Below are positions 1 through 13,559 of a stretch of 64,000 bases of DNA, in pieces (within the stretch, counting starts at the first letter, position 1; each line of letters begins with the position of its first letter). The notes beneath the pieces were generated by a model. That model was not told the DNA's origin. It was given only the letters and a program-made list of their open reading frames with translations, and searched no databases. Origin of the DNA: Nosema muscidifuracis (Eukaryota > Microsporidia > Nosematidae); NCBI GenBank assembly GCA_028335825.1, contig JAIOKI010000001.1, positions 310,001 through 374,000 on the forward strand, read 5' to 3'. A program made the translations under genes and the position numbers.

Positions 1-1190
1 GAAATGCGATACTATGCATATAAATACTGAAAACTCTCACATATTATATATTGACTCTTTTCTAAAAGCCAAATATAAAATAAGACCATCCCTAACAGCT
101 AGAAATTATACAGAAAAAATCCTTGTACATAATAAAGTAGACTCAAATACATTTATTGAGGAATCCTTTAGATGGTTGACAAATGAAATTTTTTAATTAA
201 GAGAAGAAGCGTTCTTTAAATTGTGCAAAATAGGAAAATACTAAAAACTTAATGATAAAAGTAAAAAAGCAGATTATAAAGCGACGAATTGTGGCTTAAT
301 GTCATCTCATGATGTAGTGGCAGGTTCTTTCAAATTCCCAGGCATTTCAGATTATTGTTAAAAAATTATTTGGTTTTAAAATCTTTTATCCTCTCGGTCC
401 AATTTACTCTTTTATATTTTTAGATAAATATTAAAAAAATAATGTAGAAGTACTGAATTGACTTGCTTATTTCTAATTAAAAATCATTTTAGACAATCTT
501 CTTTATCAAAGATGGTATATCATTGTTTATAATGCTGTTCTAATTATATTAAGTCTTGTGTAAACGAAAGTGTAGCACTTCTATATTATTCCCGGTACTC
601 GTAGTATCGGTAAAACATAACATGACACATGAGAAGGCATAATGAAGCACTTAAAACTATTCATCTTTAGTTTTGCCAAAGATACAAAATTATCAACAGT
701 AATAAGACAAGAAATTACTCTCTTTAATAGTGTATAACTAACATAAGAATATATACTGAAATTAAATTAAAATACAAAAAAAGGGCATCTAAGTACTAGA
801 TAAAGTAAAAAAGAAATAGTAATTACTAAGGTCGGACAATTTTTTATCTTTTAATGGTCGAGATAAAGAAGAAAGATAATTGATATATATTAATTGACCA
901 CTACGGAATACTACATAATATAAGACAAAGAAAATTCTCTATGTGATGACCTAGGACAGCGTTATAAAAAGATTAGACATATAGTACATAGCAAAACTTA
1001 AAATTGACATCAGAGTCCAGACATATGTTCAAGCGAAAGTAATCAAGATGACTCTCAAACGCTTAACAATGAAAATCTATAGAGAGGGATTATTCCGGGA
1101 AAATATTGATGTCGAGAAAACTAAAAAATATTTGCGGGAACTTAAGTAAACTTAAGAAATAGAAGCCGACATCAGATCATAAAGGATTAA
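1..1190 (+). pseudogene. Dong/R4-type LINE, decayed 3' end
   Basis: This is the downstream end of a non-LTR retrotransposon ORF; its 5' part lies outside the window. The first readable stretch (14-196) matches the linker that follows the reverse transcriptase in the better preserved relative at 19.3-22.5 kb (IRP..., then a WLT motif before the zinc knuckle). Near 630 the stretch MRRHNEALKTIHL corresponds to MKRHNEVVRCIHL of the ITS-embedded ORFs, and near 740-840 a KKEIVIT.VG stretch corresponds to the second acidic strand of the restriction-like endonuclease. Several stops and frameshifts separate the pieces, so this copy is dead. The 3' boundary is approximate because similarity fades near 1.15-1.2 kb. 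Assignment rests on hand alignment to other copies in this window. Confidence 0.7.
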
Positions 1191-1199
1191 AATAAATAA

Positions 1200-2300
1200 A
1201 AAAAAAATATAATTTAAATTAATAATTTTTAAGACCTATGTTAGAGGAAAATACAGCTTTATATTAGACGTTTTCTCTTAGAAAAGAAGTGCCGGTGTGA
1301 TAATGAGAGCTCGAATCATTAACATACTATGTCATTTATTAATCTAAAAACGCAGAATATGAACTCGAAAAAAATGAATGAAGTTGGTGCTAGTCAATGG
1401 AGTATTTCTCTTAGAGTATTCTAATTATTTTCAACTTTCAAATATAAATAATGTTAACCAAAAAAAGACATGAAACTTATAAATTAAACAAACCCAAATT
1501 TACGGAAGCAGACAAAGAACAACTTTTAGCCTTTATACATTAATTTATTTTATTTACGAAGTTTTACCGAGTATTTATAAATCTAAGATATTAATTTATC
1601 GGAGTAACTATTGTCAGAAGACGACGAAAATTATTATATGCGATTAAGTACTAATCAGTCATAGTATTCTCTTGTGATCTACACAACTATTGGTGTTTAT
1701 AAACACAATTGTAAGTTTGAGTAACAAAATGAATTTGAAAATGAACACATAATCGAATAAGACAAATAATAACCTTAAATTTGACTCAATTAATGACTTT
1801 TTTGAATGACAAATAAAAACAATAGATGAATAATATTATTTCAAAGGCGATGAACCAAAGAAATAATTATAACGAATATAACAAGCTAAGTTTACATAAA
1901 TCATTAGACATTTGTGAGGGATTAATTCTCTCTACAGACTCTAAGCTCATTATGATGAGAATTAGAAGAGCATAAGAAATAAATTAAGAAACTAAAGTTA
2001 AGATGACAAATATCAAGCCAAAATCATATGTCTGTATTAAAACGTCATAATTGTGAAGAAGAATCGTTTATCATTCAAATGTTCAAGAAATTAATATTAA
2101 CTATTTCAATGATCACGAAAAAATAAAATCATTGTAAGTGTAGTTAAAAGAGTAAATCAAGTTGAAAATTGGGAAAAGGAAATAAAGAATAATAAAAAAA
2201 CTAAAATACGTAAAACCTCAATAAAAGACGTTTCTAATTCGGTTCGAGTTTAAATATTGATTCTTTATTTATATTTGATAAACTAAAGCTTAACTTAAAG
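1200..2300. other. AT-rich stretch, no recognised content
   Basis: Very AT-rich DNA without an ORF above 60 codons or a motif I can name. It lies between a LINE tail and a Ty3/Gypsy fossil and may include the fossil's eroded upstream part. Confidence 0.5.
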
Positions 2301-4530
2301 ACCCATAGAATCCATTTTACTTGTCTTAAAGAAAAATTTACGATAAATAAATATGTAGAGATAAAATTTAAGAACAGTGGTAGAGTCTTTAGAGTGCAGT
2401 TTTGCTTTTACCAAAAACAAAAAATGTTTCAATAGCACTTAGGTTATTGAAAATGATGGCAAATTACAAAAAATCTCTATAATATGAAGTTAAACCCCCT
2501 ATTAACTAAGGTATCGTTAAAATTATGTGCGAAAAAGTTGGTTAAAACTATATACGGTAATCAAAGTTTACATGGTTAAATAATATTAGACTTTTACTTA
2601 ATCCAGATAATTTCCTTAGGATTACTACTGATCTGATTGCTTTTTATTAAATTAGTGGTATTAGACGATCTATTTAAATCATATTGACAAGATGTTATAT
2701 AGTTTACATGATCCTAATTGGTTTTCAAGAATAGATTTAAAGATGCATTTTTACAAAAAACCATTTAAATAAAGTAATATGCATTAAACATGTTTTAGAT
2801 TTAAGAACATGTTATAATAATGGGATGCCATTGAGATTAGAAACACCTCTTCAATATTCTAGCGGCATGTGGATACTTTTCTAAGATCTGAAATTTATAG
2901 ATCATGTTTGGTTTATGTTTATGATATTTTAATACATGAAAAGAATTTAAGGAACATTATAAGATGTTACTCAAAGTTAAATAGTAATTTAAATAGCATA
3001 AATTAGAAATCAATAGACAAGATAAAATTGAATTTTTTTATAATAAGTAAGAATAAAATTATGCCTAGATATTATAAAGTACAAATCATAGATTATAAAT
3101 CATTTTAATTATTTATTTAACTCATAAATTAAAATGTATTTCAGAGAGATCTTGAATATCTGATCTATTATATGATAAAACAATCTTCATTACAATTTAT
3201 GTGGCAAAACGAATAAGAAGAATCTTTCAAATATTGAAAATAAGTTTATAGAATACAATATCACTTACTATCTCAACCCGATTTTAACAAGAGGTTTATT
3301 TTATATACAAATTTTTGTCAAACAAGAATTTCTGCGATAATATCACGGAAATTTAACGAAATTAAATATCTGATTGTCTTCGCATCTAGAAGAATATTTA
3401 AGCTGCAAATGATTATATTATCAATAGGAAAAATGCCTAGATAAATTTTGAGGGATGAGACGCTTTAATTATTTTTATTATTCTAGAGGTTTGTTATTAA
3501 ATACAGATCATATAGCTTCAGAAGCATTTTATAGTGAAAATAGAATCATCAAGAATACATAAATGGTTGGAATAACTAATAGATTTGATTTTAGATCAAT
3601 TTATATAAAAGAAGTCAACATATCTCATGCAGACAGTATATGTCAATTGTTTATAGGTAATTCTGAAAAAAGTAATTGAGAGTGTAAACGGGGAATTATT
3701 AAAGAGGAGTAAAAAATACAGAAAAGAATAAATAATTGATTCATCGGGGTGTCAAAGTTGTATTTGAACAATTTAAGTAAAATGGTAAAAGATGAATAAG
3801 TAAATTCATAAAATGTAAAATGTTCAATCCAAAAAGTAAAAGAAGAATCATTTGGTAAATCATATTTTCTTAAGTAAAAAGGCAACAGCGGATATAATTG
3901 AACCATTTAAGTAAAGTACATTATTTCAGGATATAATTATTTTTAGGAAAGGATGAACTGAAATTCTGAAAAGCAAAGATGGCTAAATTATAGTTTATTT
4001 TGTAAATGAAATTCATAAGAATATTAACATAGAAACATTAATTATAAATTAGTAAAAAGAAAACTTAAGTAAAATAATGCGTCAATAGAGAATTAAAGAA
4101 GGAGAAAAGCTGCATTTTACTTTACCTATTCATAATCAGTCTACAATAGAGTGTAACGTGTGATTGAACTTTATAAAAGGTAATAAATGCTCTTTTAAAG
4201 AATTTTAATATAAGAGAAAGGCTGGGATTATCGAAGTTTATAATTTGATGAAGAATTCGCTAATTAATATGTGAACCCTCAATATATTTTACAAAGAAAA
4301 ACTTTAGTAGTAAGATAAGCTCAATTCCAAGGTATCATGAAATTAAAAAGTAAGTACATATTTATTCTAGATGAAGAGAAATTATATGTAGGCGACTCTG
4401 TTTTAGTAAAGTAGAAAATAATAAGAGAAAATCGGATTAAACGTTTAAGTAGAAAAGCTTCATGGCTATGATTTACCAAACAACTCCTAGATGGTAAGTT
4501 GTGAAACGAAGGATATATTAAGCGTTATAT
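2300..4530 (+). mobile_element. Ty3/Gypsy-like LTR retrotransposon fossil (pol region)
   Basis: Short plus-strand stretches match the order of a Ty3/Gypsy pol gene. Near 2.70-2.95 kb there are reverse-transcriptase pieces (FSRIDLK, a MPLRLE piece equivalent to the usual MPFGL, and a VYVYDIL piece at the catalytic box). Near 3.5-3.65 kb there is an RNase H end with the typical D/E-rich linker, and integrase-like pieces follow to about 4.5 kb. The element is heavily broken, with many breaks, and looks old. No LTRs could be defined. Family assignment follows known Ty3 pol order; the limits are estimates. Confidence 0.6.
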
Positions 4531-5300
4531 CTTATAATTAAAAATATTATGGATAGTACTAAAGAAGAAAAATATTAATGTATCATACAATTTCATTACT
4601 CTATAAAAATTTATGTTTTCAACATAAATTTGATCAAGAGATAAATTACATGAATTAAATAATTTCCTGTAATTTATTAAATGCTTCATATTATAGGTAT
4701 CTAAGAAAAATGTTGAAAATGTTTGTTGCATCTTTTTACACCTTTTGATATCAGATTTAATTTTATTATTGAAGCTTTCTACATTCTGGGTATACATGCA
4801 AGTCATAGAATCCCTGAACCTATATTTATGAGTAATCGTATAATTATCGCACTCTTTCTATTTCATAAATTATGGTCTTTAATTATGTACTATGCTTCCA
4901 TGGCTTACAAAACTTTCAATTTTATGTATCAAAGTATCAGATAATCTATTAAAGACTATTTTCACATATTCTTTTGCCTAAAATACACTCGTATCAACCA
5001 TATTCGATGTCTAATACGGCGTTGTTTGACTTCTTCTATGAGAATTAATATTATAATTAAGTTTTTTTTAGATAAACATTAACATTCATGCGACTGTTAT
5101 AAAAAATAAAATGCATAACAAATAATGTAGTTTTAAAAATGTTTATAACTAGAATTAAGATATCTTGTGGCATTATTTAACAAAAATACGATGACTAATT
5201 TGATATTACTTAAAAGTAATATTCTAGAAGTTATTTTATATAAATATTTATTATCATAATAAAAGAAAGATGAAATCACATTCATACAAAAAAAGTGATC
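4525..5300 (-). pseudogene. Merlin/IS1595-like (ISXO2) DDE transposase remnant
   Basis: The minus-strand ORF at 4525-4806 contains HKYRFRDS followed by YTQNVESFNNKIK. This fits the third catalytic block of ISXO2-type transposases, where a VNHK.. FVDP segment precedes (H/Y)TQN(V/I)E with the last acidic residue. Upstream (4.81-5.0 kb) there are eroded pieces resembling the second catalytic aspartate region, and 5133-5321 may hold the N-terminal part. Stops and a frameshift interrupt it, so this is a dead DNA transposon. I found no clear terminal inverted repeats. It abuts the 3' end of the Gypsy fossil in the opposite orientation. The family call is fairly secure; the N-terminal limit is a guess. 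Confidence 0.6.
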
Positions 5301-5319
5301 ACGAAATAAAAGGCTTAAC

Positions 5320-7550
5320 AAACATTAAACGCTTAAAGAACATCATAAAAAGATATCTATGTACTGGCCTTCTATCTATCAGAAATTTTACACATATCCA
5401 ATTTACACCCAAAGTAGGCATTGAAAATTTAGTCAAAATAATATTTTTGGCGAAATAAACTCAAGATATTTTATAATATATAAGTTTATTATACACTAAG
5501 ATTAAAAATCTGTTCTGAATTTGAATTTTTTAGAAACAGTAAAAAAATATCTGTAACTATTTGAGGAGGTATAAATAAAAAATTTAAAATTATTTCTATG
5601 TTAGTTGTTTTATAAAGAATTTTTTGTGAAATAATCTCAAATGACATTCCATTTAATAATAATTAAGCTGAAGGCTTTAATTCCTCATTAAAAAAGAAGT
5701 TAACAGTTCTAATACTAGTTTAGTATAACTTTATTTTTGAAATTAAAATATACGGGAAAAAGTGATAAAAAATAGAAAGAAAAGCATAAATGCGTTGTGG
5801 GCTCATTTAAGGTGACTAATTAAATATATTGGTCAAGATTCAGACGAAAAACTCTTTCTATTGTTTTTTCTTGACATTATTTTTGCCAATTTTCATTTTC
5901 GCCTTTTTCTTTTCTCTAAATAATTTTTTTTATAAAATAAATTATTTTAGAGTAGGATGAGTTTATAATTACTTGACTTATTAAGGTCTATATGATTTGA
6001 TCCCGATTTAAATTTACTTAAAGAAACATTATGGCTATATAATTGTCGTATCATTAATATAGAATCTACTGATGTATTTTGATTGGTAAAATATGAATAA
6101 AAATAGAGCAATTTCTGTAAGAACATGAATCCTAAATAGAATGTCTATTGTCAAAATCAATAATCAATTATAATGAGTCAATAAATTATTAAAGAAATGA
6201 AATAAAAATTAAAAGTTAAATATTATAATTTAAAACTTGTAACTAAATGCGCGAATAATATCTGTAGTAACCTTATATAATAATTTTTCCTGAAACATAT
6301 CAGGCTTAGGATAGTTTCATGATTAACGTTTAGGATGAACATTAATCTCAGAAATAAAGATATTAAGATGAAATTTTTAAAAGGCATGATTGAGAGATAG
6401 TTCTGTCCGAAAGATAGAATAAAAGTGAACAAATTTATTAAAATATTAGTTATCATTTTTAGTTAAAACGTCAAAACAACATTATAACATATTGTATACT
6501 ATCTGTTGTATTGTTACGGATGCAGTAGATCTTAAGAGTTTTGATAGTTCCAGGCTTGGCTTTCTCTTTAGACGATTGTTTATAAAAAATTTATTCAACT
6601 AATCTTTTTATTGCTCTTGTTTGGTATGGTGTTAAAGTTATTATATTTTTTAATAATTTTATTTCTTAATCTAATGACGCGTGTTATAAACAGTTAAAAT
6701 ATATTAAGAATTAATTTTGATTAGAAATTTACATACATAATTTAGTTCAGAGAATTCTAGAAATTTCAAGATATAAATAAAAAATATGGAGAATCTGCTG
6801 CTACCATCAAGCAATCAAGAAAATAAAATTTTGAATATAAAAACAAGCAAAGTCTTTCAGAGAAAATTGACGAGTTTTATATGAGTTCTTTAGAGTTTTA
6901 CTTTAGAACAGGTCACATTATCGAGCACTATGTCACTACCCAACTTATTAAAGATGCCTAGTTTAGAAAAATAATCAGTAATTTTGTTGATTTGATCTAT
7001 AATATAATGGAATATTTTAAGTAAAAATTACATCATATGTGAAGACAAATAGCTTTACAATTTAAAAATAAAAACATTATCCCCAAAAATTTCTCAAATT
7101 TTCTTATTTGTAATTAATTTTTATATGAAAGTAAAATATAAAATATAAACTAGTCAGCTTACCTCAAGTATGAAAGAAATAAACAAAGTATTAACTTACA
7201 TAATATGAACACTCGATAAAAGACTTGAATAATTTAGAAATTTTAAGCAGCTCATTTTACAATATATTTGGCGAATTATAATCCTATCAATAGAGTGAAC
7301 TTTTAAGTATTGTCTCTTAATATACGCTTTTGTCTTTTTTCGATTAGTATTTTACTAAGATTACAATAACTTTATGAATTGTAAGCCCAAACGAGAGATG
7401 TTTTTATATTTAATTAGCTTAAAATATAAATCGAAGACTCAAAGAAAGGATATTATTATGACTTAGTATTAAAATAATAGAGAAACCGATAAAATTAATT
7501 TATTAAATACCTCTTCTTCTGTGTCTTACAGAAACTTATGAATTAGTGTA
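5320..7550. other. AT-rich stretch with one unidentified coding-like relic
   Basis: Mostly featureless AT-rich DNA. On the plus strand about 6.82-7.03 kb keeps a fairly open, coding-like frame (…SLEFYFRTGHIIE…). I cannot assign it; a capsid-like fossil of an LTR element is one possibility. Small ORFs at 5270-5458 and 6223-6456 show no family motif. Confidence 0.35.
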
Positions 7551-7599
7551 TGTATCATCCACAGCAAACAGTGCTAATAAATGATATTAGAACTTAATA

Positions 7600-10290
7600 T
7601 AATTAGGTTTTCTTAAAATATAACAACCTTATTCAGACGGTTAATCTCATTCATGCAATAAACTTCTTTACACTATATCTTTCAGATCATATTGTATTTT
7701 CTAAACATATTTTCTTTTTTCTATTTTAATAATGTATGTATTTTTCTCACAAACTTCTTCTATTTTCTTAAAATCCAAAATAATCCTTTACTGTATTTAT
7801 TGAATTCATAAAATTCTCTTTCTTCGTTACTCTAACTTTTAGGTCTTTTTATAGCTCCCCGTGCCATTTTTGATTTTAATTGCGTGCCTACCTTCCGAAA
7901 CTATTTTCTTTTTAATCAAATCTTTTTTACTCTTAAAATGCATATTCTCATCGCGCTTACAATTCTTTTAGTTCTATGAATACTTTTTAGTATTTTATAT
8001 TTAATTTTCTGCTTATATCCTTCATATCTTCATTTTAAACATCATTCACATTATCTGTAATAATTTCTTTAAGCTTCTTTCCTTGTCTACAATTTTTTCA
8101 AAAAATTCACAATATTTATAGCCTTTGTATTTTCTGATACTTTATCCCACAGTCTTTTAGTCTGTTAATCTACGGCAACGACTTTCAGGACATTATATTC
8201 TCTAAATACAATCATATTCTATTATACTTTGTTAAATATCTTGTAATACTTATAAATTCACTAATTCATCATCGTGTTTCTAACAGGGTTCACACCTTCT
8301 TATCACCTCATAAATCTGATTCTTCATTCATGGTCAATGATGTCTTTTCCTAAAAACATTAATAAACTGTTGTCTTAAATCTATGACTTAATTTTGAATG
8401 ATAATAATATATCGATTTTCGCTTATTTCTTCGGTCGGAATCTCTTTAATTTCCTTCCATTATCAAATTCATTAAATGTTTGTTTCTTTTACCTTCTGTT
8501 TACTCATTTCTTTTTACTTTACCATTCTTTTTTTTCACTTCATCTGTTGTATAAAATCTACTATGGCCATCCGCCACCATTATTTCTCTCGTTTTTCATA
8601 TAATTAGTTTCGAAATAAACTCTTGTATCTCTCTGCCCATCTATTTACCATTACATTAGTAAAAAATGTCACATTCCTAATTTCTGCCAAAGCTTCGTGG
8701 TTTGTTTCTAGTTTGAACATTTTTCTTCTAAGTATATACTCAACTTTTTTACTGCCAAAAATATGACATACATTTCTTTTGCTAATATTCTATACTTGAT
8801 TTCTGTTGAAGTAAATTTCTTAGAGATCCATTGTACTGGATCTATCTCCTTATTATTTTTTCGTAATAGAAAAGCGCTTATTACAATATTACTAGCATTA
8901 GTCCTTAGTAAAAATTCTTTGTAATATACTCAATATTACTTTCATTTTTAAAATTCCATTCATATCTTTTATTCATTTTCAGTTTTTACCATTGCCCTTA
9001 AACTATGAGTTAAGTCAATTATTTCTCCAGGCAAATTATTTATAAATTCCTAGAACCATACTACTAGACCTAAAAAAAGTTCTTACATCTGAAACTCCTA
9101 TTAAAACTAGGAATTCTAAATCCTTGTTGTTCTTTATTTCAGATGACGTAATGTTCACTTCATTGAGATAACTCGCAGTAATTTCATTTTTTTCATAAAA
9201 TTGAATTTTAGTAGCGGTTAGCTTTATATCATCCTTTAATTTTTTCAACACTTCTTTAAACAACCGATCATATTTTTGAATACTAGTATTATGTACAACA
9301 ATGTTGTTTATATAAATCTCTATTCATTATACATTGTAATATCTTTAGCGATTTTTATATCTCATATACCCTCGAACTTTACTCATACACTTGAAAATTA
9401 AACTCAAATTCAGTCCCGACTTTATCTTACACCCTAATTTCCATATTATAAAATCCATCCTTTAAATATAAAACAGTAATGAATTTTGCACCTTGCATCG
9501 CTCTATCCATATCATTTATATTTGATAATTGACAACCATTCTTTCTACTATATCTTAAAGATTTTTAAATTGCTTACCAATATAATACTATCATAGGAGC
9601 TCTACATGTAGATATCGATCTTCTATTAAGTTTTCTTCTTTTTAAATCTCACAAATGCTTCAAGTTGTTCAAGCTTGTGACAAAATCGTCCTTCTTGAAA
9701 AAATTCCTTTCTCTATAATTATCTTACCACTATTTTGCACTTTAACCTCTTTAAATTAATTAATATAAACATATAAACTAATATTTTTCTTTTGTTGTTC
9801 CTCGTATTCTTAAATCTTTTTTTAAATTTAAATAACCATATAAATTCTTTCATATATTACTTCTGAGACACTTTCGCAACTTAAATTTACATACTTATAA
9901 TCACTTTATCATCATAATTATATCTATTCTTAGACTTCTTCAAATATCATGTTCTAACCATATGTCTTAGTCTATCGCAGTAAAAACATTTCAATGTCGA
10001 ACCTCTTTTATCTAATATTTCTTCTAGTTGATTTCATCATTGTATTAATATTTTCTCTGTAAACTCTTGATATTCTTTAGCTCTTCTTTCCTATTCTCTG
10101 ACTCTTATTATCATTTTTTTCCTCAACTCATCCACTTCTTTTTCTTTTTTTAACTCTCTTCTCGACCTCTCAAAAATCTCCTTCCTTCATAACACTTTGT
10201 TACACTCTTCAATTCTATTTTTTCTTAAGCCACAATCATCACTCGACAATTCAACTGTTTTGACTGCCACCATATTAGAATTTAACGTAA
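7600..10290 (-). mobile_element. Ty3/Gypsy-like LTR retrotransposon fossil (gag-pol)
   Basis: Reading leftwards on the minus strand, the parts appear in normal Ty3/Gypsy order. A charged gag-like region begins near 10,273 and a CCHC zinc-knuckle piece (CFYCDRLRHM) lies near 9.96-9.99 kb. Reverse-transcriptase pieces run from 9.7 to 9.1 kb (including LKDGFYNMEIR and the open stretch 9036-9263, which corresponds to the fingers-to-RNase H connection). RNase H-like pieces lie near 8.7-8.9 kb and integrase-like pieces between 8.5 and 7.6 kb. The element is heavily broken and old. Its gag start lies only about 60 bp from the 3' end of a LINE on the same strand. LTRs were not resolved. Confidence 0.65.
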
Positions 10291-10329
10291 TTTAAGTTTT
10301 ATAAAGTATAACAAATGATGATAAACGAA

Positions 10330-13170
10330 TATATAAATTATTTATTGGGAGCTATTTTATCTTACTATGCCAAAATACTATTAAGACCCTGATCTTCATC
10401 GCTTATTTCGGTATTTCTTTAACTGAAACTCACCTTTGCGTCTATAGTTGAGCGAAATACTCTTCAAAGTCTTCTTTAGTTTATTTGATTGAATTTAATC
10501 CTATAATTTTTCAATATTTATCATTGTATTTTGTTGTTATCTCATACAAAGTTATAACAAAAATAATTATTTTACTTTTATAGCCACGTATAAGAGAGTG
10601 GTTATTGGTTAGTAAGTCACACTTTCTCGGTTTTTTCTATTTAACTTGCCGAATATTATATTGTAAATAACTCTTTTTTTCGCTTATTTATGGTCACTAT
10701 GTCTGTCTTAAATGTATCTCAGCCCTTATTTCTACATAAATATTATAAACAATCTACTGCACTGAGTATTAGTGACCTTTTAGTTTATTCCTTGAGGGTT
10801 CTACATTATATTTTTACACATTAACAAATACATACACTCCACAATTTAATTATATATTCTTATATACTCATTGCCTAACACTTATTGGCATGTGGATCAT
10901 TATAGAACATGTTTCTATATTGCAAAAAAGCAAAAATTTGCTTCATTTCTGACAGTATTATTATCTTTATATAACCAAATCAGGATTCATTTATAGATGC
11001 TATCTCGTTTAATCTGAAGTAGGAAACTTCATATGTAACATCTTTTGATTTATTTTGTTATTCTGTCTTGTGCACCGAGCTTTTCTAAAGATTCGAGATT
11101 AAACTCATTCAGCCCGTATTTTTCTTTAAAAAACTCGGAATTGTCTTAAGGTGCGTTCCTTGGTCTTTGTTGACTTCTAAAATTGCCGCTCTTATATGAT
11201 ATATCTTTTTGTATTTCTAGGCAGCATGTTTAATATTAAAAAAGAACTCTCAGATTTGGATTCTATACATGATATTCCTCTATTTAGATCTTTTTCGTTA
11301 AGACATAATTTCTTCTTTCAGGAAGGTTGTAGATACTTTTTCTATTTTGTTGATATTTGTCTAATATCATGTGCCTGAGGCTTAGAAGTATGCAGGTTCT
11401 ATATCATATAAGTCTATGCGATAGTTAAACAAGATATCGCAAACTAATTGATAGATCCCATTAGTCTAGTTCTATTAAGTAGGTATATAATAATATCTTG
11501 GCTATCTTTTTTATTTTCGGCAATTCTTAAATTATTATAACAGTCATTGTTATTAAGCATAACTGCACCCGAACGATTAGTATGAAGTTGAATGATAATT
11601 TCGTAGCGTTAATTTATATTCCGCAGCTTTAAAAAACTTGGTCTCTTCAACTATTATCTTGAATACTTCTTGTATAAATGATAAGGGGTTGAAGCTATAT
11701 CTTTTCTTTTCATTGATAGGCATTTGTGTTTGTGGAAACATAGCATTTAGCCACTGGATTAAGAATTTCATTATGGCTATGAAAAGTATAAGTAATAAGC
11801 TATTCTTTTGGGTTTCTTCTGTCTATTTCCCAACAAGATTTTATTATTATATTAAAAAATTCTTAGATTCATTTGATTTATGAACTCTTTCAAGAATTCT
11901 CTTATTCATCTTAGAATTTTCGGTTGTTCTACATACTGTTACATGTAATCACTATTAATTAAACAAAAAGTCTTCTTAGCATCTATCCATGTTTTCTTAA
12001 TGACTTTAACATATTTTTATTAGAGGAATATTTCTTATAGATTGTTTCTTTGCGTCTTGAGCGTTTCAGATCATTTCTATGTTTTCAATAAATTTTGTCA
12101 AACAAATTGTCATTATTTTGTAAATGATCTAAAGCGCCTTCCTTTAATTCTTTTTTGGGTATTAAATGTATTATTTTTTGCATAGCCATTCTTCTTTCTC
12201 TTTTTTTCAAACAATTTTTCTTAATTACTTGGTAGGTATATATGTGTAGATATTTCAAATTTTAAAATTGAAATAAAATATGCAATCTAGATCTGCATCT
12301 TTCCAGTTGGTGAGAGTTTGAAAATTTCCTTAAAATCAAGCCTTTTTGTATCATTGCAGTTTATTTTTGTAAATTAGTATTTTATCGTTTAATATGGATT
12401 CTACTCCATGATAGCAGCTTAAAGTACTTTTTTATAACTCTTCTTGCGATTTTTATTTTTTGGATGAATTGTTTAGTTACCAATTTTGCCTTATCAACTA
12501 TTAAAATATCATATTTATATGCGTAATTTTCCTCCAAATCTTTTTTACAAATTCTATTATGCCTTGATCCTGTATTTTATTGTTTGATATGTTCTTTGTG
12601 CGTTTTGTATCATTTTTGGTATATAAGATAGGTAGTTAAAGAATAAATTAAAATGTATTCGTCACTATTTTTATTTATATAGTCAATTAATGTGGTTTCT
12701 AGGTTATTTCATAGAATTTTATGAGTTCTCTGCCTATTAACTACTTCTTTTTATCTTACGCCACCCGTTTTATTAAATAAGTGAGTTTTCACACTAGTAA
12801 AATTTTTATATTCATATATAATAGCTTATTCTATGTATTCGTTTATTTTCTTGCTTCACTTTGTTGTGATTTCTAACCTAAAATCCTATTGATAAATGAT
12901 TTTTTCGAATAATTCTTTAGCTCTTCCGATAAAACGTTTCTTATTTTTATTAATTTGTGTCGTAAAATTAATTTTCTGCAAAATAATTTACTAGTTTCTT
13001 TTCATAATCCTTTAGACATTTCTTCAATTTCCTTTAAATCGTCTTAGAAGTTCAAAGGTCCATAGTTTTTGCAAGCTTCAATCTATATTAGTAGCGCTTT
13101 ATGAAATTATACTCGTTTAATTTACTTTTTTTTATTCTATAGGCATTTTACTGTTGTTTATTTGCTTTTT
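10330..13170 (-). pseudogene. Dong/R4-type LINE, full-length but decayed
   Basis: A minus-strand single-ORF LINE relic. Near 11,945-12,000 it carries KTWIDAKKTF, the first catalytic aspartate box of R4/Dong reverse transcriptases. The ORF at 11,577-11,771 follows in the expected place between this box and the catalytic double-aspartate region. Near 11.1 kb EFFKEKYGLNEF matches the post-RT linker of the copy at 19.3-22.5 kb. Near 10.44-10.48 kb KKTLKSISLNYRR matches KKTLESISLDRRR close to the C-terminus of the ITS-embedded ORFs. Numerous stops and frameshifts make it non-functional. The 5' limit (about 13.17 kb) is where coding-like minus-strand sequence fades. It is head-to-head with the LINE at 13.56 kb. 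Confidence 0.6.
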
Positions 13171-13559
13171 CAGTATTTTTATAATCTATTTTTTTATCTT
13201 TATATGATAAATAAAAAATTAAAAGGTAAATAATGTCAAAAAAATATGAAAAAAAACTAAAAGACAACATATGTAAGTGAAAAATCCGTCGTATTAAATG
13301 GTTTGTTTATGATGGTGACAGCATTGATGTATTTATATGTAATCAGTAGCAATTATCTTAAGCTGCAGATTATGTTTATTAATTGGCGAAGTTACTAAAG
13401 AATGTGATTGTTTCTTAAGGAAGTCTGATCATTTTGTGATTAATTAGACTAAAGGAATTTATTTTGTTTTTATTTTAGTTTTCCTGGTCATAAAAAAATT
13501 ATATATAGATTATTCTTAAACAGAATGATATAAATAAAATAAGACAAACAATTAATTAA